From Thiorhodovibrio litoralis (lineage in GTDB: Bacteria; Pseudomonadota; Gammaproteobacteria; Chromatiales; Chromatiaceae): a DNA stretch of 64,000 nucleotides. Location: the NCBI RefSeq assembly GCF_033954455.1, contig NZ_CP121473.1, positions 496,001 to 560,000 of the forward strand, given 5' to 3'. Under the pieces are notes generated by a model. The model ran no database searches, was not told the origin of the DNA, and saw only the letters and a list, made by a program, of their open reading frames with translations. The position numbers were made by a program, and so were the translations under genes. Position 1 is the first letter of the stretch. Every line of letters starts with the position of its first letter. Shown here in pieces: positions 26,277 through 35,164 of this stretch.

Positions 26277-27767
26277 ATGCGCGAAGCCTTGATTGGCAAC
26301 CGATGGCGGCTTACAGGACGCGGGGAGGGAGCTTTCCCGCGGGATGGCTCGCGGCCGGCGACTGGGCCTGGACTGCAGCCGGCCGGGGATCGCGTCGCAG
26401 CGCAAAGTCGCCTGGCTTGGGCTCGGGCAGCAGCGTACCGGGTGATTCCTAACCTGCTCGAGGTGCGTGAAGGGCGCCTGGATCTGGCCGTTGTCGGAGA
26501 GCGCGAGACCTGTCTGGCGCTGCTGCACCGTATCGGGCGCATGATCGCCCGTCCGTTCGACGCGCCCCTGCCGCTGATCCTGTCCTTGTCCGGTGATCAA
26601 TCGGGCGCTGCTGAGGATGCGCGCTTTGCCGTGTTTGAATCCCTGTTCAGGCAGCAAGAGCATGCCGCTCCGGGACGCCGCTTGCTGTTGTTTCTGGCTC
26701 TGCCGAGCGCGGAAGTGACACTGCAGCGCATTGAGGAAGTAACCAAAAGGCTCGCCGGCACCAGCGGCTTGATGGTGCTGCCTGCCCCCCCGAGCGCCGA
26801 ACGCCAGGATGCCATCGCCACCCAGCTGCTGGCAGCGGGCTGGCTGCCGCATTTCGTTGCCCTGTCGGGCAAGTGGCGGGAGCAGGCGGCGGGGCCCGGC
26901 GGGCTCGATAGCGAGCGGTTGGGGCGGATCATCCATGAGTTGTTTCTTGAGAATGCCTGGACTCGCGGCGAACGCCGCGGGGCGGCGCCGGCATTGCAAC
27001 CATGGCATCGTCTGGATGAGACCTACCGGATCGCCAACCGCTCGCAGGCGGAGCATATCGCGGTCAAGCTCGCCTGTGGCGGATTGATCGCGACCCAGGA
27101 ACCGGTCATAGCCGATGGCAGCCAGGCGCCGCTATGGTCGATGCCAGAGTTCATCGAGCCGCTGTCGTGTATGGAACACGATCGTTGGTCAAGCGACCGC
27201 CTGCTCGATGGCTGGGTGTATGCGCCAAAGCGCGACAATGCCGCGCGCCACCACCCGGATCTGATCCCTTACGATGATCTGTCCGAAGACATCCGCGAGA
27301 AGGATCGGGTTGCCGTGGCAACCATTCCTTTCATTTTGCAGCTCGGCGGCTTCGGCTGGCGGCCGCTGGCGCAGGTGCGCCTAGTCGGTTCCTGGCCCGA
27401 TCCCAGCGATCACGCTAGTGTAAAAAGGCGCTGGCGGCGCGATCTGGCACGGGCAGCACGCGAGCGCGCGCCAGCCCTGCTCGAGTTTCTGCTCGACCCG
27501 CGCGAGCCCCGGCAGTGCCATGTTGGCATCATGCTGGCCAAGTTTGGCTTTCCGCTGTCGCTGTGGTTGGCTGAACGGCACCCGGTCGCGTCCCTGGCAG
27601 CGGATGCGCCGAGCCGTGCTGCGCTGCTGCACTGTTTGGCGCTGTGCCGTCAGGTGGTCTGGGACGACGACCTGCCGCTCGCGCCGGCAACGCCCTCGGC
27701 ACTGGAAGCCATGGTGGTGGAGCGCGGTGGCCTGCGCATCGAGCGACACCTGGCCGGGCCTGCATGA
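26277..27767 (+). CDS. RyR-domain protein heading an MCE-type ABC operon
   Basis: A 496-residue cytoplasmic-looking protein. Residues about 290-350 (FIEPLSCMEHDRWSSDRLLDGW, then VYAPKRDNAARHHPDLIPYDDL and EKDRVAVATIP) match the RyR domain, a module first seen in animal ryanodine receptors and also present in bacteria, often next to TrkA-N-like domains. The N-terminal half (RLDLAVVGERETCLALLHRIGRM) could be a degenerate nucleotide-binding domain, but I see no clean GxGxxG. The first ~45 residues are Arg/Gly/Pro-rich, so the true start may lie downstream of 26277. Its stop overlaps the permease start (ATGA), tying it to the lipid transporter. A sensing role is inference. Confidence 0.75.
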   Translation: MREALIGNRWRLTGRGEGAFPRDGSRPATGPGLQPAGDRVAAQSRLAWARAAAYRVIPNLLEVREGRLDLAVVGERETCLALLHRIGRMIARPFDAPLPLILSLSGDQSGAAEDARFAVFESLFRQQEHAAPGRRLLLFLALPSAEVTLQRIEEVTKRLAGTSGLMVLPAPPSAERQDAIATQLLAAGWLPHFVALSGKWREQAAGPGGLDSERLGRIIHELFLENAWTRGERRGAAPALQPWHRLDETYRIANRSQAEHIAVKLACGGLIATQEPVIADGSQAPLWSMPEFIEPLSCMEHDRWSSDRLLDGWVYAPKRDNAARHHPDLIPYDDLSEDIREKDRVAVATIPFILQLGGFGWRPLAQVRLVGSWPDPSDHASVKRRWRRDLARAARERAPALLEFLLDPREPRQCHVGIMLAKFGFPLSLWLAERHPVASLAADAPSRAALLHCLALCRQVVWDDDLPLAPATPSALEAMVVERGGLRIERHLAGPA

Positions 27768-28654
27768 GTTCCCGCTCCGCCTTGGCCCTCACCGCACTGG
27801 GCCGGAGTGAAGCGCCCGGATTGCGCGGTCGCGCGCTCAGCCTGGTCGATACGCTCGGCGCCATCGCGCTCTCACCGGTCGAGCTGATCGGCATGGCGGT
27901 GATTCTGCTCGCGCGCATGGGCGAGTTCATCGCGCTTGCCCCCTTCGCGCGCCACCGCTTTGCGTTTCATGCGCTCATTTTTGGCCGCGATCTCGCGGAT
28001 TTGCTCATCGGCCCCGCCTTGCGCGTGGTGGCCCTGTCCGCGGTCCTGGGCGTGACCGTGGCGGTGGTGCTGGAGAATTATGCCACCGGGCTGCTGTCGC
28101 AGACTGGTACCGCCAATCTGGTCATTATTGCCACGGTGCAGCAGATTCCGCCCTTCGTCGCCAGTGGCGTGCTGGCCGCGCGCGGCGCGCTGCCGCTGTC
28201 GATCCGTCTGGCGGAAATGGTCGATCGCGGCCAGATCGACTCCATGGCCATCATGGGTGTCGACCTGGTCATGCTGCACGCGGTGCCGCGTTGCCTGGCG
28301 GTGAGTCTGGCCTCGGTGGTGCATGCCCTGCTGGCAATGGTGGTTTTCGGGCTGACTACCGGGCTGACGCTCTCGCTGATGGGTATCGTGCCGATCGAAA
28401 CGTTTTTTGCCGCGCTCAGGATGCTGCCGCTGTTCGCCAAGGTTGGACTGATCGGGCTGCAATTGCTCACTGCCTCCCTGCTGGTGGTGGCGGTCGCCGC
28501 GGTGCAGGGCATTCAGGGCAGTGGCGAGGAGCGCGTCGATCTGGCGCAGGTCAGCGTGGTTTGCATCCTCAAGGCGGCCACTGTGGTGCTGGTGGTTAAC
28601 GTGTCCTTCGCGCTCTCGCGCATGCCAGAGCTGCCGGTGTTGGTATGGCGGTGA
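27764..28654 (+). CDS. MlaE-type ABC transporter permease
   Basis: A 296-residue membrane protein of the MlaE family, the permease of MCE-dependent lipid transport systems that move phospholipids between inner and outer membranes. After a soluble N-terminal stretch come MGEFIALAPFARHRFAFHA, LIGPALRVVALSAVLGVTVAVV, GLLSQTGTANLVIIATVQQIPPF and the family-typical EMVDRGQIDSMAIMGVDLVMLHAVPR, then two further helices. It starts at the ATGA overlap with the RyR-domain gene, and its end overlaps the ATPase gene by 10 bases. A longer frame upstream exists but lies inside the RyR gene. Confidence 0.87.
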   Translation: MSSRSALALTALGRSEAPGLRGRALSLVDTLGAIALSPVELIGMAVILLARMGEFIALAPFARHRFAFHALIFGRDLADLLIGPALRVVALSAVLGVTVAVVLENYATGLLSQTGTANLVIIATVQQIPPFVASGVLAARGALPLSIRLAEMVDRGQIDSMAIMGVDLVMLHAVPRCLAVSLASVVHALLAMVVFGLTTGLTLSLMGIVPIETFFAALRMLPLFAKVGLIGLQLLTASLLVVAVAAVQGIQGSGEERVDLAQVSVVCILKAATVVLVVNVSFALSRMPELPVLVWR

Positions 28655-29373
28655 GCCAGGCAGGGCGCGGAATGGAGTCCGAATCCGCTAGCGGCCTCAG
28701 CGTCGTGGTCAAGGGCCTGGTGGTGCGCCGCGGCTCGCGGCGGGTGCTGGACGGACTGTCGTTTGAGCTCGGTGCCGATGGATTGTTGCTGGTCACAGGC
28801 CCCGCAGGCTGTGGCAAAAGCACCCTTCTGCAGGCGTTGGCCGGGGTGCTGAGCGCCGATGCGGGCTCGATTCGCTTTGGCGGGCGCGCTGCAACCGACG
28901 CCCTCGCGGCGGGGCAGATTGGCGCGGTGTTCCAGCGCGATTCGCTGCTGCCCGAATTGACGGTGCTTGAGAATCTGTTGCTGCCGCTGATGGTCGGGCG
29001 GGCGTTGTCGCGCCGCGTGGCGATGATTCGCGCCCAGGTGCTGTTGGCGCAGTTCGGTCTGGTCGACATCATGCACGCCTGGCCCGGCCGCCTGTCGGAC
29101 GCACTGCGCCGGCGCGCATTGCTGGCGCGGGTGATGGCGGTGCAGCCGCGCCTGCTGCTGCTCGATGATATTCTGGCGGGTCTGGATGCCGCTGGCCGGG
29201 CATTGATCGCGCGTCTGCTCTCCCCGCCAACCGGGCGGGTGGCGAGTATCGTCGCCACCACCAGCCGCCCGGATGATTTTGCACGAGATGCCAGCGCGAT
29301 GCTGGTGCTGCCGGAGGGCAGCACAACCCTGTACGATGAAAACCACGTCAAGCGTGCGGGGCCATCAAGATGA
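28645..29373 (+). CDS. MlaF-type ABC transporter ATPase
   Basis: A 242-residue nucleotide-binding subunit. Walker A is GPAGCGKST, the Q-loop region reads GAVFQRDSLLPELTVLENLLLPL, and Walker B is LLLLDDI. The ABC signature is unusual: LSDALRRRALLAR in place of the standard LSGGxxRRxxLAR. The Walker B catalytic residue is Asp-Ile rather than Asp-Glu, since the sequence reads LLLLDDILAGLD; the D-loop is present. These departures could lower or abolish ATP hydrolysis. The start overlaps the permease by 10 bases. Confidence 0.87.
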   Translation: MAVSQAGRGMESESASGLSVVVKGLVVRRGSRRVLDGLSFELGADGLLLVTGPAGCGKSTLLQALAGVLSADAGSIRFGGRAATDALAAGQIGAVFQRDSLLPELTVLENLLLPLMVGRALSRRVAMIRAQVLLAQFGLVDIMHAWPGRLSDALRRRALLARVMAVQPRLLLLDDILAGLDAAGRALIARLLSPPTGRVASIVATTSRPDDFARDASAMLVLPEGSTTLYDENHVKRAGPSR

Positions 29374-29485
29374 CGCATGAGCAACACAGGCGCCGAGTCA
29401 GATCAGGCCTCTTCTGGTCGGGCCGAAATCGGAGCGCGCAGCCAATGCGGGCTGCAGTTGACAGAATCCATCGGGAGAGCACAGC

Positions 29486-30460
29486 TTGCGTCATAACACG
29501 CTGACCTTGCAGAATCGTGCGGTGGGCGCGGTCGTGGCACTGCTCGCCATCTGGGGAGCCGTCACTCTGATCGGCACGATCCGCGAACAACATGCTGGCA
29601 ACGGATACTTCACCCTGACAACGGACGTGATGGGGGTGCAGGCTGGCAGCATTGTCACGCTGAATGGCTTTGAGATCGGGCAGGTCAACGCGGTTGCGCT
29701 GGAGTCAGCGGGCGAACAGGCTCAGAATGCCGCCAGCCTGGTGTTTCGGGTCGATTTTCAGATTGTTACGCCGGTGGTGTTCCCGGCGCAAACCACTTAT
29801 CTGAGTATCGAGGAGGTCAATCCCGTCGCCCCCGCGCGCCTGGTCATCAAGCAGCTGCCGGCGGCCCAGCCGGAGGATGCCGAGGGCGTCGTCGAGCTGG
29901 GGCAATCATCGGCGAAGATAGTTTATGCCTGTCCGACCCCGCGCCCGATCGTCGACGGGCTGCTCGGACCAGGCGCCTGCATCCCCACCCTGGCGGTCGA
30001 GGAAGATATGCGCCCTGGTCTAAGCGGGCTGATCTCGGCTGCGACCGCGGCACTCATCACCCTGGATCAAACCATTGGCGAGTTTGCGCAGCTCGGCCAG
30101 GAGATTCGCGGCAATAACGCCCAGCTCGCGAAGATGCTGAGCGATGATCCCGACAATCCTGGCAATCTGTATCAGCTGCCGGCAGCACTTGAGGACGCGG
30201 CCACGCGCATGGCGGATGTCACCGAGGGGCTGCATCGCGATGTGGTTGAGAGGATCGATCGCATGGTAACGCCCGAGACCATCGCTTCGTTGGAGCGCGC
30301 GACCGCGCAACTCGAAGAACTCATTGCCACCACCGGCCATGGTAGCCAGGAGACGCTCGAGAACCTGGCCGCGATCACGCGCAGTCTCAATCGGATCACC
30401 TGGGAGCTGGAACGCGATCCGATCGGCTTCCTGCGCGGTCCAAGCGGAGGGACACGATGA
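29486..30460 (+). CDS. MCE-domain (MlaD-like) periplasmic lipid-binding protein
   Basis: A 324-residue protein starting at a TTG with GGGAG about 10 bases upstream. One N-terminal anchor helix (AVGAVVALLAIWGAVTLIG) precedes a single MCE domain (about 38-115: YFTLTTDVMGVQAGSIVTLNGFEIGQVNAVAL, given in parts, the standard opening). A long helical C-terminal region follows, with heptad-like EFAQLGQEIRGNNAQLAKML and LERATAQLEELIATT. MCE proteins form hexameric rings that shuttle lipids. It sits 112 bp after the ATPase, the only real gap in the operon, and overlaps the next gene (ATGA). Confidence 0.88.
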   Translation: MRHNTLTLQNRAVGAVVALLAIWGAVTLIGTIREQHAGNGYFTLTTDVMGVQAGSIVTLNGFEIGQVNAVALESAGEQAQNAASLVFRVDFQIVTPVVFPAQTTYLSIEEVNPVAPARLVIKQLPAAQPEDAEGVVELGQSSAKIVYACPTPRPIVDGLLGPGACIPTLAVEEDMRPGLSGLISAATAALITLDQTIGEFAQLGQEIRGNNAQLAKMLSDDPDNPGNLYQLPAALEDAATRMADVTEGLHRDVVERIDRMVTPETIASLERATAQLEELIATTGHGSQETLENLAAITRSLNRITWELERDPIGFLRGPSGGTR

Positions 30461-31161
30461 CGATGTCGTTGTTGCAAGAGAACTGCTGTTCCAGGCTGGG
30501 CCAAGGACGCGCTGAACCCCGGTGTTGTTTGTGGCCAACCGCTGTCTTGGGGCGCCTCACGGCGGTTCTGACGTTGGTCCTGATGGTGGCGAGCCTGCTT
30601 GGCGGCTGCGCCTTTCGGGCGGCTCCACCGGCGCTGATGTACCGCTTAAGTATTGCCTCCGAGCCTGCAGGATCGCCGCCACCGGTGACAGGCAACGCGG
30701 AGCTGCTGCCGCTGCGCTCGAATCGCCCTCAGGGCGGTTCGCTAGGGATTCTGATCGCGCAGGTCGGCGAGGTGGTGCGGGTGGAGGAATTCACTGCCGG
30801 GCGCTGGGAAGAATCGCCGGAAACCGTGATCGAGCGCGCCCTCACAGAGAGATTCAGCCGCTCGGGCGAGTCGGCGGTGGCCACCCGCCCGCGCCTGCGC
30901 CCCTCGCTTGATCAGTTCGAGTTGGTGGAGCCCGTCGCAGGCGACGGCGCCCATGCCGCGGTTACGCTGAGCTTCCAGCTGCTGTCGCCGCGCGACCGTC
31001 TGGTATTGGCAACCGGCGAAATCCATGAGCGCGAGCCGCTGTCAGCCGAGTCCCTGACTGCGGGGGAGGCCCAACTCGATGCCATTGTGCTCGCATTCAA
31101 CCGCGCCAGCTCGCGCGCCGTGGCGCGCTTTGCTGAAGCCTTATCGCGAACCTTAAGGTGA
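30457..31161 (+). CDS. ABC-type transport auxiliary lipoprotein (PqiC-like)
   Basis: A 234-residue lipoprotein. The signal core AVLTLVLMVASLLGGC puts the lipidated Cys at residue 51 if the ATG at 30457 is used. That is a long n-region, so a TTG at 30529 is a possible alternative. The mature domain (MYRLSIA, then LGILIAQVGEVVRVEEFTAGRWEE) has the layout of the ABC-type auxiliary lipoprotein component / PqiC family, which accompanies MCE systems at the outer membrane. It is the last gene of the operon and starts with an ATGA overlap. Confidence 0.8.
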   Translation: MTMSLLQENCCSRLGQGRAEPRCCLWPTAVLGRLTAVLTLVLMVASLLGGCAFRAAPPALMYRLSIASEPAGSPPPVTGNAELLPLRSNRPQGGSLGILIAQVGEVVRVEEFTAGRWEESPETVIERALTERFSRSGESAVATRPRLRPSLDQFELVEPVAGDGAHAAVTLSFQLLSPRDRLVLATGEIHEREPLSAESLTAGEAQLDAIVLAFNRASSRAVARFAEALSRTLR

Positions 31162-31278
31162 TTTCGGGAAATGAGCATCCCCGTTATCGAACTGAGTGTG
31201 TGAGTTGGACTGACAACTGACAGATGACAGAAATCACCTGATCAGAGCAGTGATGGCTGCCGCTCTGCAAGACGCCGT

Positions 31279-32052
31279 TCAGCGCTCTGGCGCGCGATAG
31301 TGAAACCCCGCCGCGTCGAGCCTGCACTTAAGCGCTGTCATGGCGGTGTCCAGCTCGCCGCGGCCGCGAAAGCCGAAGCGGATATGCGCGTCATCGCCCA
31401 TGTGCGGCAGGCTAAAGAGCTTGAGCGTCGGAAATTCCGCTCCGAGTGCCTGCATGATGGGGATCAGCTGACTTTCTGGCACGCCGAGTACCTCGACGGC
31501 CTGCTCCGCCAGCGGCGCCGAGCGCTGGCTGTCGTCGCGGTAATGTGTGTCGAGCACCCACTCTGCCATCGGCCACGCCATGGACGGAAAACCGGGCATG
31601 AACCAGTGCTGGTGGATGTGAAACCCGGGTACCCGGGTCACCGGGTTGGAGATCAGGGTGCTGCCCTCAGGCAGTTCGGCCATCTGGATGCGGTGCGGAT
31701 AGGCGTCGCCGCCAAAGCGCTCCTCGATGATCCGGCGTGCCTCCGGGTGCTGCATCAGCGGCACATCGGCGGCCGCGGCGGCGCAGGCGCGGGTGTGGTC
31801 ATCCGGAGTCGCGCCGATGCCGCCGCAGCAAAAGACCGGCTCGCCAGCGGCAAAAGACAGCCGCAAGTGGCGCTCAATGGTCGGCGGGTCATCGGGCAGC
31901 ATCCAATACCAGGCCAGCTGATGCCCGCGCGCCAGCAGTCGCTCGCGCAGCGCCGGAAAATGGCCATCGGTGCGGGTGCCGTTCAGCACCTCATCGCCAA
32001 TCACAATCAGCCCGAAGGCGAGTGGCGCGTTGATCTTGCTGGTCTGCGTCAT
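31279..32052 (-). CDS. Molybdopterin-binding (MoaB/CinA N-terminal-like) protein
   Basis: A 257-residue protein from the ATG at 32052. It has the MPT-binding fold blocks LIVIGDEVLNGTRTDGHFP and FCCGGIGATPDDHTR, which are shared by MoaB, MogA and the CinA N-terminal domain. The C-terminal 90 residues form a small second domain. No CinA deamidase domain is present. Proteins of this size are widely annotated as competence/damage-inducible or molybdopterin-binding without a proven role. It is monocistronic by position, convergent with the RyR-MCE operon. Confidence 0.85.
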   Translation of the reverse strand: MTQTSKINAPLAFGLIVIGDEVLNGTRTDGHFPALRERLLARGHQLAWYWMLPDDPPTIERHLRLSFAAGEPVFCCGGIGATPDDHTRACAAAAADVPLMQHPEARRIIEERFGGDAYPHRIQMAELPEGSTLISNPVTRVPGFHIHQHWFMPGFPSMAWPMAEWVLDTHYRDDSQRSAPLAEQAVEVLGVPESQLIPIMQALGAEFPTLKLFSLPHMGDDAHIRFGFRGRGELDTAMTALKCRLDAAGFHYRAPER

Positions 32053-32156
32053 GTTCAGTATTTTCCGTGAAAGACAATCCAGGCCGTTTCGATGGGCGCG
32101 ATTGTCCCCGGCTTGCACCCTGCGGTCTACCACTACCCGAGCAGCCCATCTTAGTG

Positions 32157-33428
32157 CTATTTTTGCGACGCTTGCCCCGGTCTTGCCTGCCTTGAGCCCT
32201 CGAGGCAGTCGCGGAACCACTGCTCGACTGCCGCTTGTGCTTGCTGGCTGGGCGTTTGGTTGGCGACACCCCGCAATTGATCGAACAAAACACGCCCGTC
32301 GTGAATCTTGAGCCCGAGTGTCAGGCGCTCAGGCGCGAGCACCTTGTAGACGGCATAGCGGCCGTTGTAGATGCGCTCGCTATAGGATGAGACGCAGTGG
32401 GCCATCTCCTCGGTTTCGGCTTGCAACGCGTCGGGGGTCTTAATGGCCTGAATGCTCTGTGTGTCGGCGAAAGGCGCTGGTGGGTACGGCACGACCTTGC
32501 CGTTCGCGTCGAAACGCCGCAGCCGCCAGCTTTCCTGGCGCATCTGAGCGGCGACCAGGCGGTCGTGCAGACGGCACAGTTGAGAGATTTGGTCAAATTG
32601 CTGCATTGTCCGCACCGCCTCCTCACCACCCATGCGGATATTGTCTTCGACCCATTCGCGCCGCGAGCGGTCGGTTGCCTCACAGAGCAGGCGTTGCAGG
32701 GGGCGACCGGCTACCCAGGGATAGCGCGCAAGGACCAGGAACAGGCGCCGGGTGAGACGTTGCTCATGGACCAGCGCGTTGCAGAGGGTTTCATCACCGA
32801 GGACACGCAAGAGTCTACTGAAAGCGAAGGTGTCAATCTCCGCCATGGCGATCTTGCGAATCAGCTTGACGACACGCTTGTGCGGCGGTAACCCCATCTC
32901 GCGCAGAATGTCGACCTGCTTGCGGGCAGCAAGCTCAGCGAATGCTTGTTCCGGGTAGCCGTGCGCGGTGGCAAAACGGTGCAGGAGGTAGCAGAGGTTG
33001 ACGTTGGAGATAATGAGATCCCGCACGACCTGTGAGCGTTGCGCCAAGCGGGCGAGGGCATACCGACGCCCTGGCAGTTGCGCCAGTGGCTCGGTCATCG
33101 CCCTCGGGATAGTGGCGAACCATTGCCGGAACGCGCCGTCGGCGTAAGAGCCAAACGGCAGACCCAGGTCGGTGACGCTGCCTTCCTCAAGCTGGCTGTT
33201 GTTGCAGTGTAGCGTCAGAAAGCCGGATGCCCAGTCGCTGACCGCATGCAGGCTCTCGCTGCCGAGCAGCCTGGAGTAATCCATCAGCAGGCAGGCCGCG
33301 TCCTGATCCCAGGCATAGGTGACCGGGCTGCCGGCGTCGCCCACGAGTTGGCTGCGAGCGCGTTTCGCCGCAAGGCAGGCCTCTATGCGCCCTTTTGATG
33401 TCTTCTGACCCTGAAATGCTGTGTTCAC
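32157..33428 (-). CDS. PcfJ-like domain protein
   Basis: A 423-residue protein. The C-terminal part carries the PcfJ signature EMAHCVSSYSERIYNGRYAV, followed by RLTLGLKIHDGRVLFDQLRGVAN. The PcfJ family is named after a conjugation-plasmid gene of Enterococcus and also includes many chromosomal bacterial proteins; its function is unknown. The N-terminal 300 residues are helical and Arg/Leu-rich with no motif I recognise. No conjugation genes are nearby. It ends 104 bp upstream of the MoaB-like gene on the same strand. Confidence 0.8.
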   Translation of the reverse strand: MNTAFQGQKTSKGRIEACLAAKRARSQLVGDAGSPVTYAWDQDAACLLMDYSRLLGSESLHAVSDWASGFLTLHCNNSQLEEGSVTDLGLPFGSYADGAFRQWFATIPRAMTEPLAQLPGRRYALARLAQRSQVVRDLIISNVNLCYLLHRFATAHGYPEQAFAELAARKQVDILREMGLPPHKRVVKLIRKIAMAEIDTFAFSRLLRVLGDETLCNALVHEQRLTRRLFLVLARYPWVAGRPLQRLLCEATDRSRREWVEDNIRMGGEEAVRTMQQFDQISQLCRLHDRLVAAQMRQESWRLRRFDANGKVVPYPPAPFADTQSIQAIKTPDALQAETEEMAHCVSSYSERIYNGRYAVYKVLAPERLTLGLKIHDGRVLFDQLRGVANQTPSQQAQAAVEQWFRDCLEGSRQARPGQASQK

Positions 33429-33493
33429 GATCTAGTGCTCGCGTCACAAAGCTCGGCGATGAGAATTTTGGCCGGCGGTGCGCTGCCAGCGGA

Positions 33494-33925
33494 CTAAGCG
33501 GACGCCACCGTGACGGTCGGTTCCATGTCCACTGGGCAGTTGAGCGAACGCGCGATCAGGCAGAGCTTGTGGGATTTTTCCAGTATGCGCTGGCCCTGCG
33601 CCTCGCTGCCGGCCGCGACTGTCAACTCGGGGCGAATCACAATCCGCTTGAAGCGGTAGCCGATCTTGTCTTCTTGCAGCAGTTCGCCTTCGGCGCTCGA
33701 GCGGTAGTCTTTGATCTCGAGCTTCGACATCCCGGCAATCACCAGTACATAATTTGCCAGGCAGGTTTCGGCCGCCAGTACCAGCAGATGCTCGGGGCTG
33801 TAACGGTCGCTGCTGTGCGGAGAGCCGACCGGCAGAGGGGCGTGGCCCTCGATGGCGACATCGCCGCCTTCGCCCTCTCCGGTCCAAGTGTAGGCGGTGT
33901 GATAATGCATTGGAATTTGGCTCAT
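33494..33925 (-). CDS. OsmC-family peroxiredoxin-like protein
   Basis: A 143-residue OsmC/YhfA-type protein. Two conserved cysteines are visible in AAETCLANYVL and SLNCPVDMEP, the pair that reduces organic hydroperoxides in OsmC and Ohr. The beta-rich N-terminus (YHTAYTWTGEGEGG) and YSPEHLLVLA also fit. The start at 33925 is chosen because it gives a natural N-terminus; the VanZ gene begins within about 20 bases on the other strand, so the two share one promoter region. Confidence 0.88.
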   Translation of the reverse strand: MSQIPMHYHTAYTWTGEGEGGDVAIEGHAPLPVGSPHSSDRYSPEHLLVLAAETCLANYVLVIAGMSKLEIKDYRSSAEGELLQEDKIGYRFKRIVIRPELTVAAGSEAQGQRILEKSHKLCLIARSLNCPVDMEPTVTVASA

Positions 33926-33944
33926 GCGGGAATCTCCTGTGGCA

Positions 33945-34379
33945 ATGAATGAAAACATGAACAGAACGCCAGCACCCTTGCCGTCTACTCAGCTGATCTG
34001 GCAACCTTTCTGGCGGTTGAGCGCGTGGCTGCTGGTGGTCTTGGTGGTGATCTTGTCAGTGGTGCCAACGGGCGTGCCAGCAGGCTTTGAAGGCGGCGAC
34101 AAGCTCCAGCATCTACTGGCCTATATGGTACTGGGGTTCTGGTTTGCCGTGCTTTATCCGCGCGAGCGGCGTCTGATCCTGCTTGGGTTGATCTTGCTCG
34201 GCGCCGCGCTGGAAGCTGTTCAGGGGTTGGTGCCGGCGCGCATGGCGAGCCCTTTCGATCTGCTTGCCGATGCGCTCGGTGTTTTTCTTGGTGTGCTCCT
34301 GGCTCGTTCGCCGGCGCAGGGCCTGTTTGGCTGGGTCGAACGGCGGCTGGCGGCGGGCGTTGGTCACAGCCAAAGCTGA
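33945..34379 (+). CDS. VanZ-family membrane protein
   Basis: A 144-residue membrane protein with about four helices and the VanZ-like pattern DKLQHLLAYMVLGFWFAVLYP, split by helices, then ALEAVQGLVPARMASPFDLLADALGV. The family is named from a teicoplanin-resistance protein; most bacterial members have no known role. Starts at 33924, 33945 and 33957 are all possible and none has a good ribosome-binding site. The 3' end overlaps the convergent MBL-fold gene by 16 bases. Confidence 0.8.
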   Translation: MNENMNRTPAPLPSTQLIWQPFWRLSAWLLVVLVVILSVVPTGVPAGFEGGDKLQHLLAYMVLGFWFAVLYPRERRLILLGLILLGAALEAVQGLVPARMASPFDLLADALGVFLGVLLARSPAQGLFGWVERRLAAGVGHSQS

Positions 34380-35095
34380 GCTCCGGCTCCGCCTGGACGA
34401 GCGTGCTCGCCGAAAGCGTGATCAAAGGCCGCGATGCCTGCCTCCCCGGTGCAATGGGTGGCCAGCACGTCTTTGATGCCAAGATCGCCCAGTGTGCGGA
34501 TTTCCTGTGCGATGGCCGCTGCATCGGCATACATCAGATGAAAGCCGCCGATGGCCCAGCGGACGGGCGTGGGCAGAAAACCATTGGCCTTGGCAACCAG
34601 CGCACTCATGCCCGGATGCGCACAGCCGCTGATCACGGCCGCCCCGTCCGGCGTTTGGAGCACCAGCGCATGCTCGGGAGGTTCGCTCGCCACCAAGCCT
34701 GTCGAATGGATGTCGGGCACGAATTCTAGCGGATCATCGTCGACGATCAGGCAGCGGATGCCAAGATCGAGCAGATCGGCGAGCAGATGCTTCGAGAACC
34801 CTTGATGCAGCACGCACTGGATGTCTGGGTTAAGCTCCAGGATCGAGTCCAGCCCGCCGATGTGGTCCCAGTGCTGATGGGACAGAAACAGCCAATGGAT
34901 GCCGGTGGGCGTCACGCCCAGTGCCGCCATGTTGGCGAGCAGTACCCGGCCGTTGCTGCCGGTGTCGAACAACAGGCGCTGGCGCTCGCCTTCCGGGCCG
35001 AACTCGATCATTGCCGAGAACCCCCAGAGCGCGCGCGTGCCGGGCGCGCCGGGGATATTGTCGTACAGGAGCTGAATCTGAACAGTATTCATCAC
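34364..35095 (-). CDS. Metallo-beta-lactamase fold hydrolase
   Basis: A 243-residue protein. The zinc-binding motif is SHQHWDHIGGLD, an HxHxDH motif with Gln at its second position, and a later Cys-His (ISGCAHPGM) and C-terminal THCTGE complete the ligand set. This layout resembles the MBL proteins annotated as dihydropterin-ribofuranosylaminobenzene phosphate synthase-like (ISGCAHPG is typical). The substrate is unknown. The start may be 35095 or the next ATG at 35092. The 5' end is divergent from the HAD phosphatase. Confidence 0.85.
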   Translation of the reverse strand: MMNTVQIQLLYDNIPGAPGTRALWGFSAMIEFGPEGERQRLLFDTGSNGRVLLANMAALGVTPTGIHWLFLSHQHWDHIGGLDSILELNPDIQCVLHQGFSKHLLADLLDLGIRCLIVDDDPLEFVPDIHSTGLVASEPPEHALVLQTPDGAAVISGCAHPGMSALVAKANGFLPTPVRWAIGGFHLMYADAAAIAQEIRTLGDLGIKDVLATHCTGEAGIAAFDHAFGEHARPGGAGAQLWL

Positions 35096-35164
35096 AGAGG
35101 TTACGAGGCATCAGACCGCAAAACTATAGCGCAACCTGAGCCAGGGTGCGGTCGCTTCAGGCTG

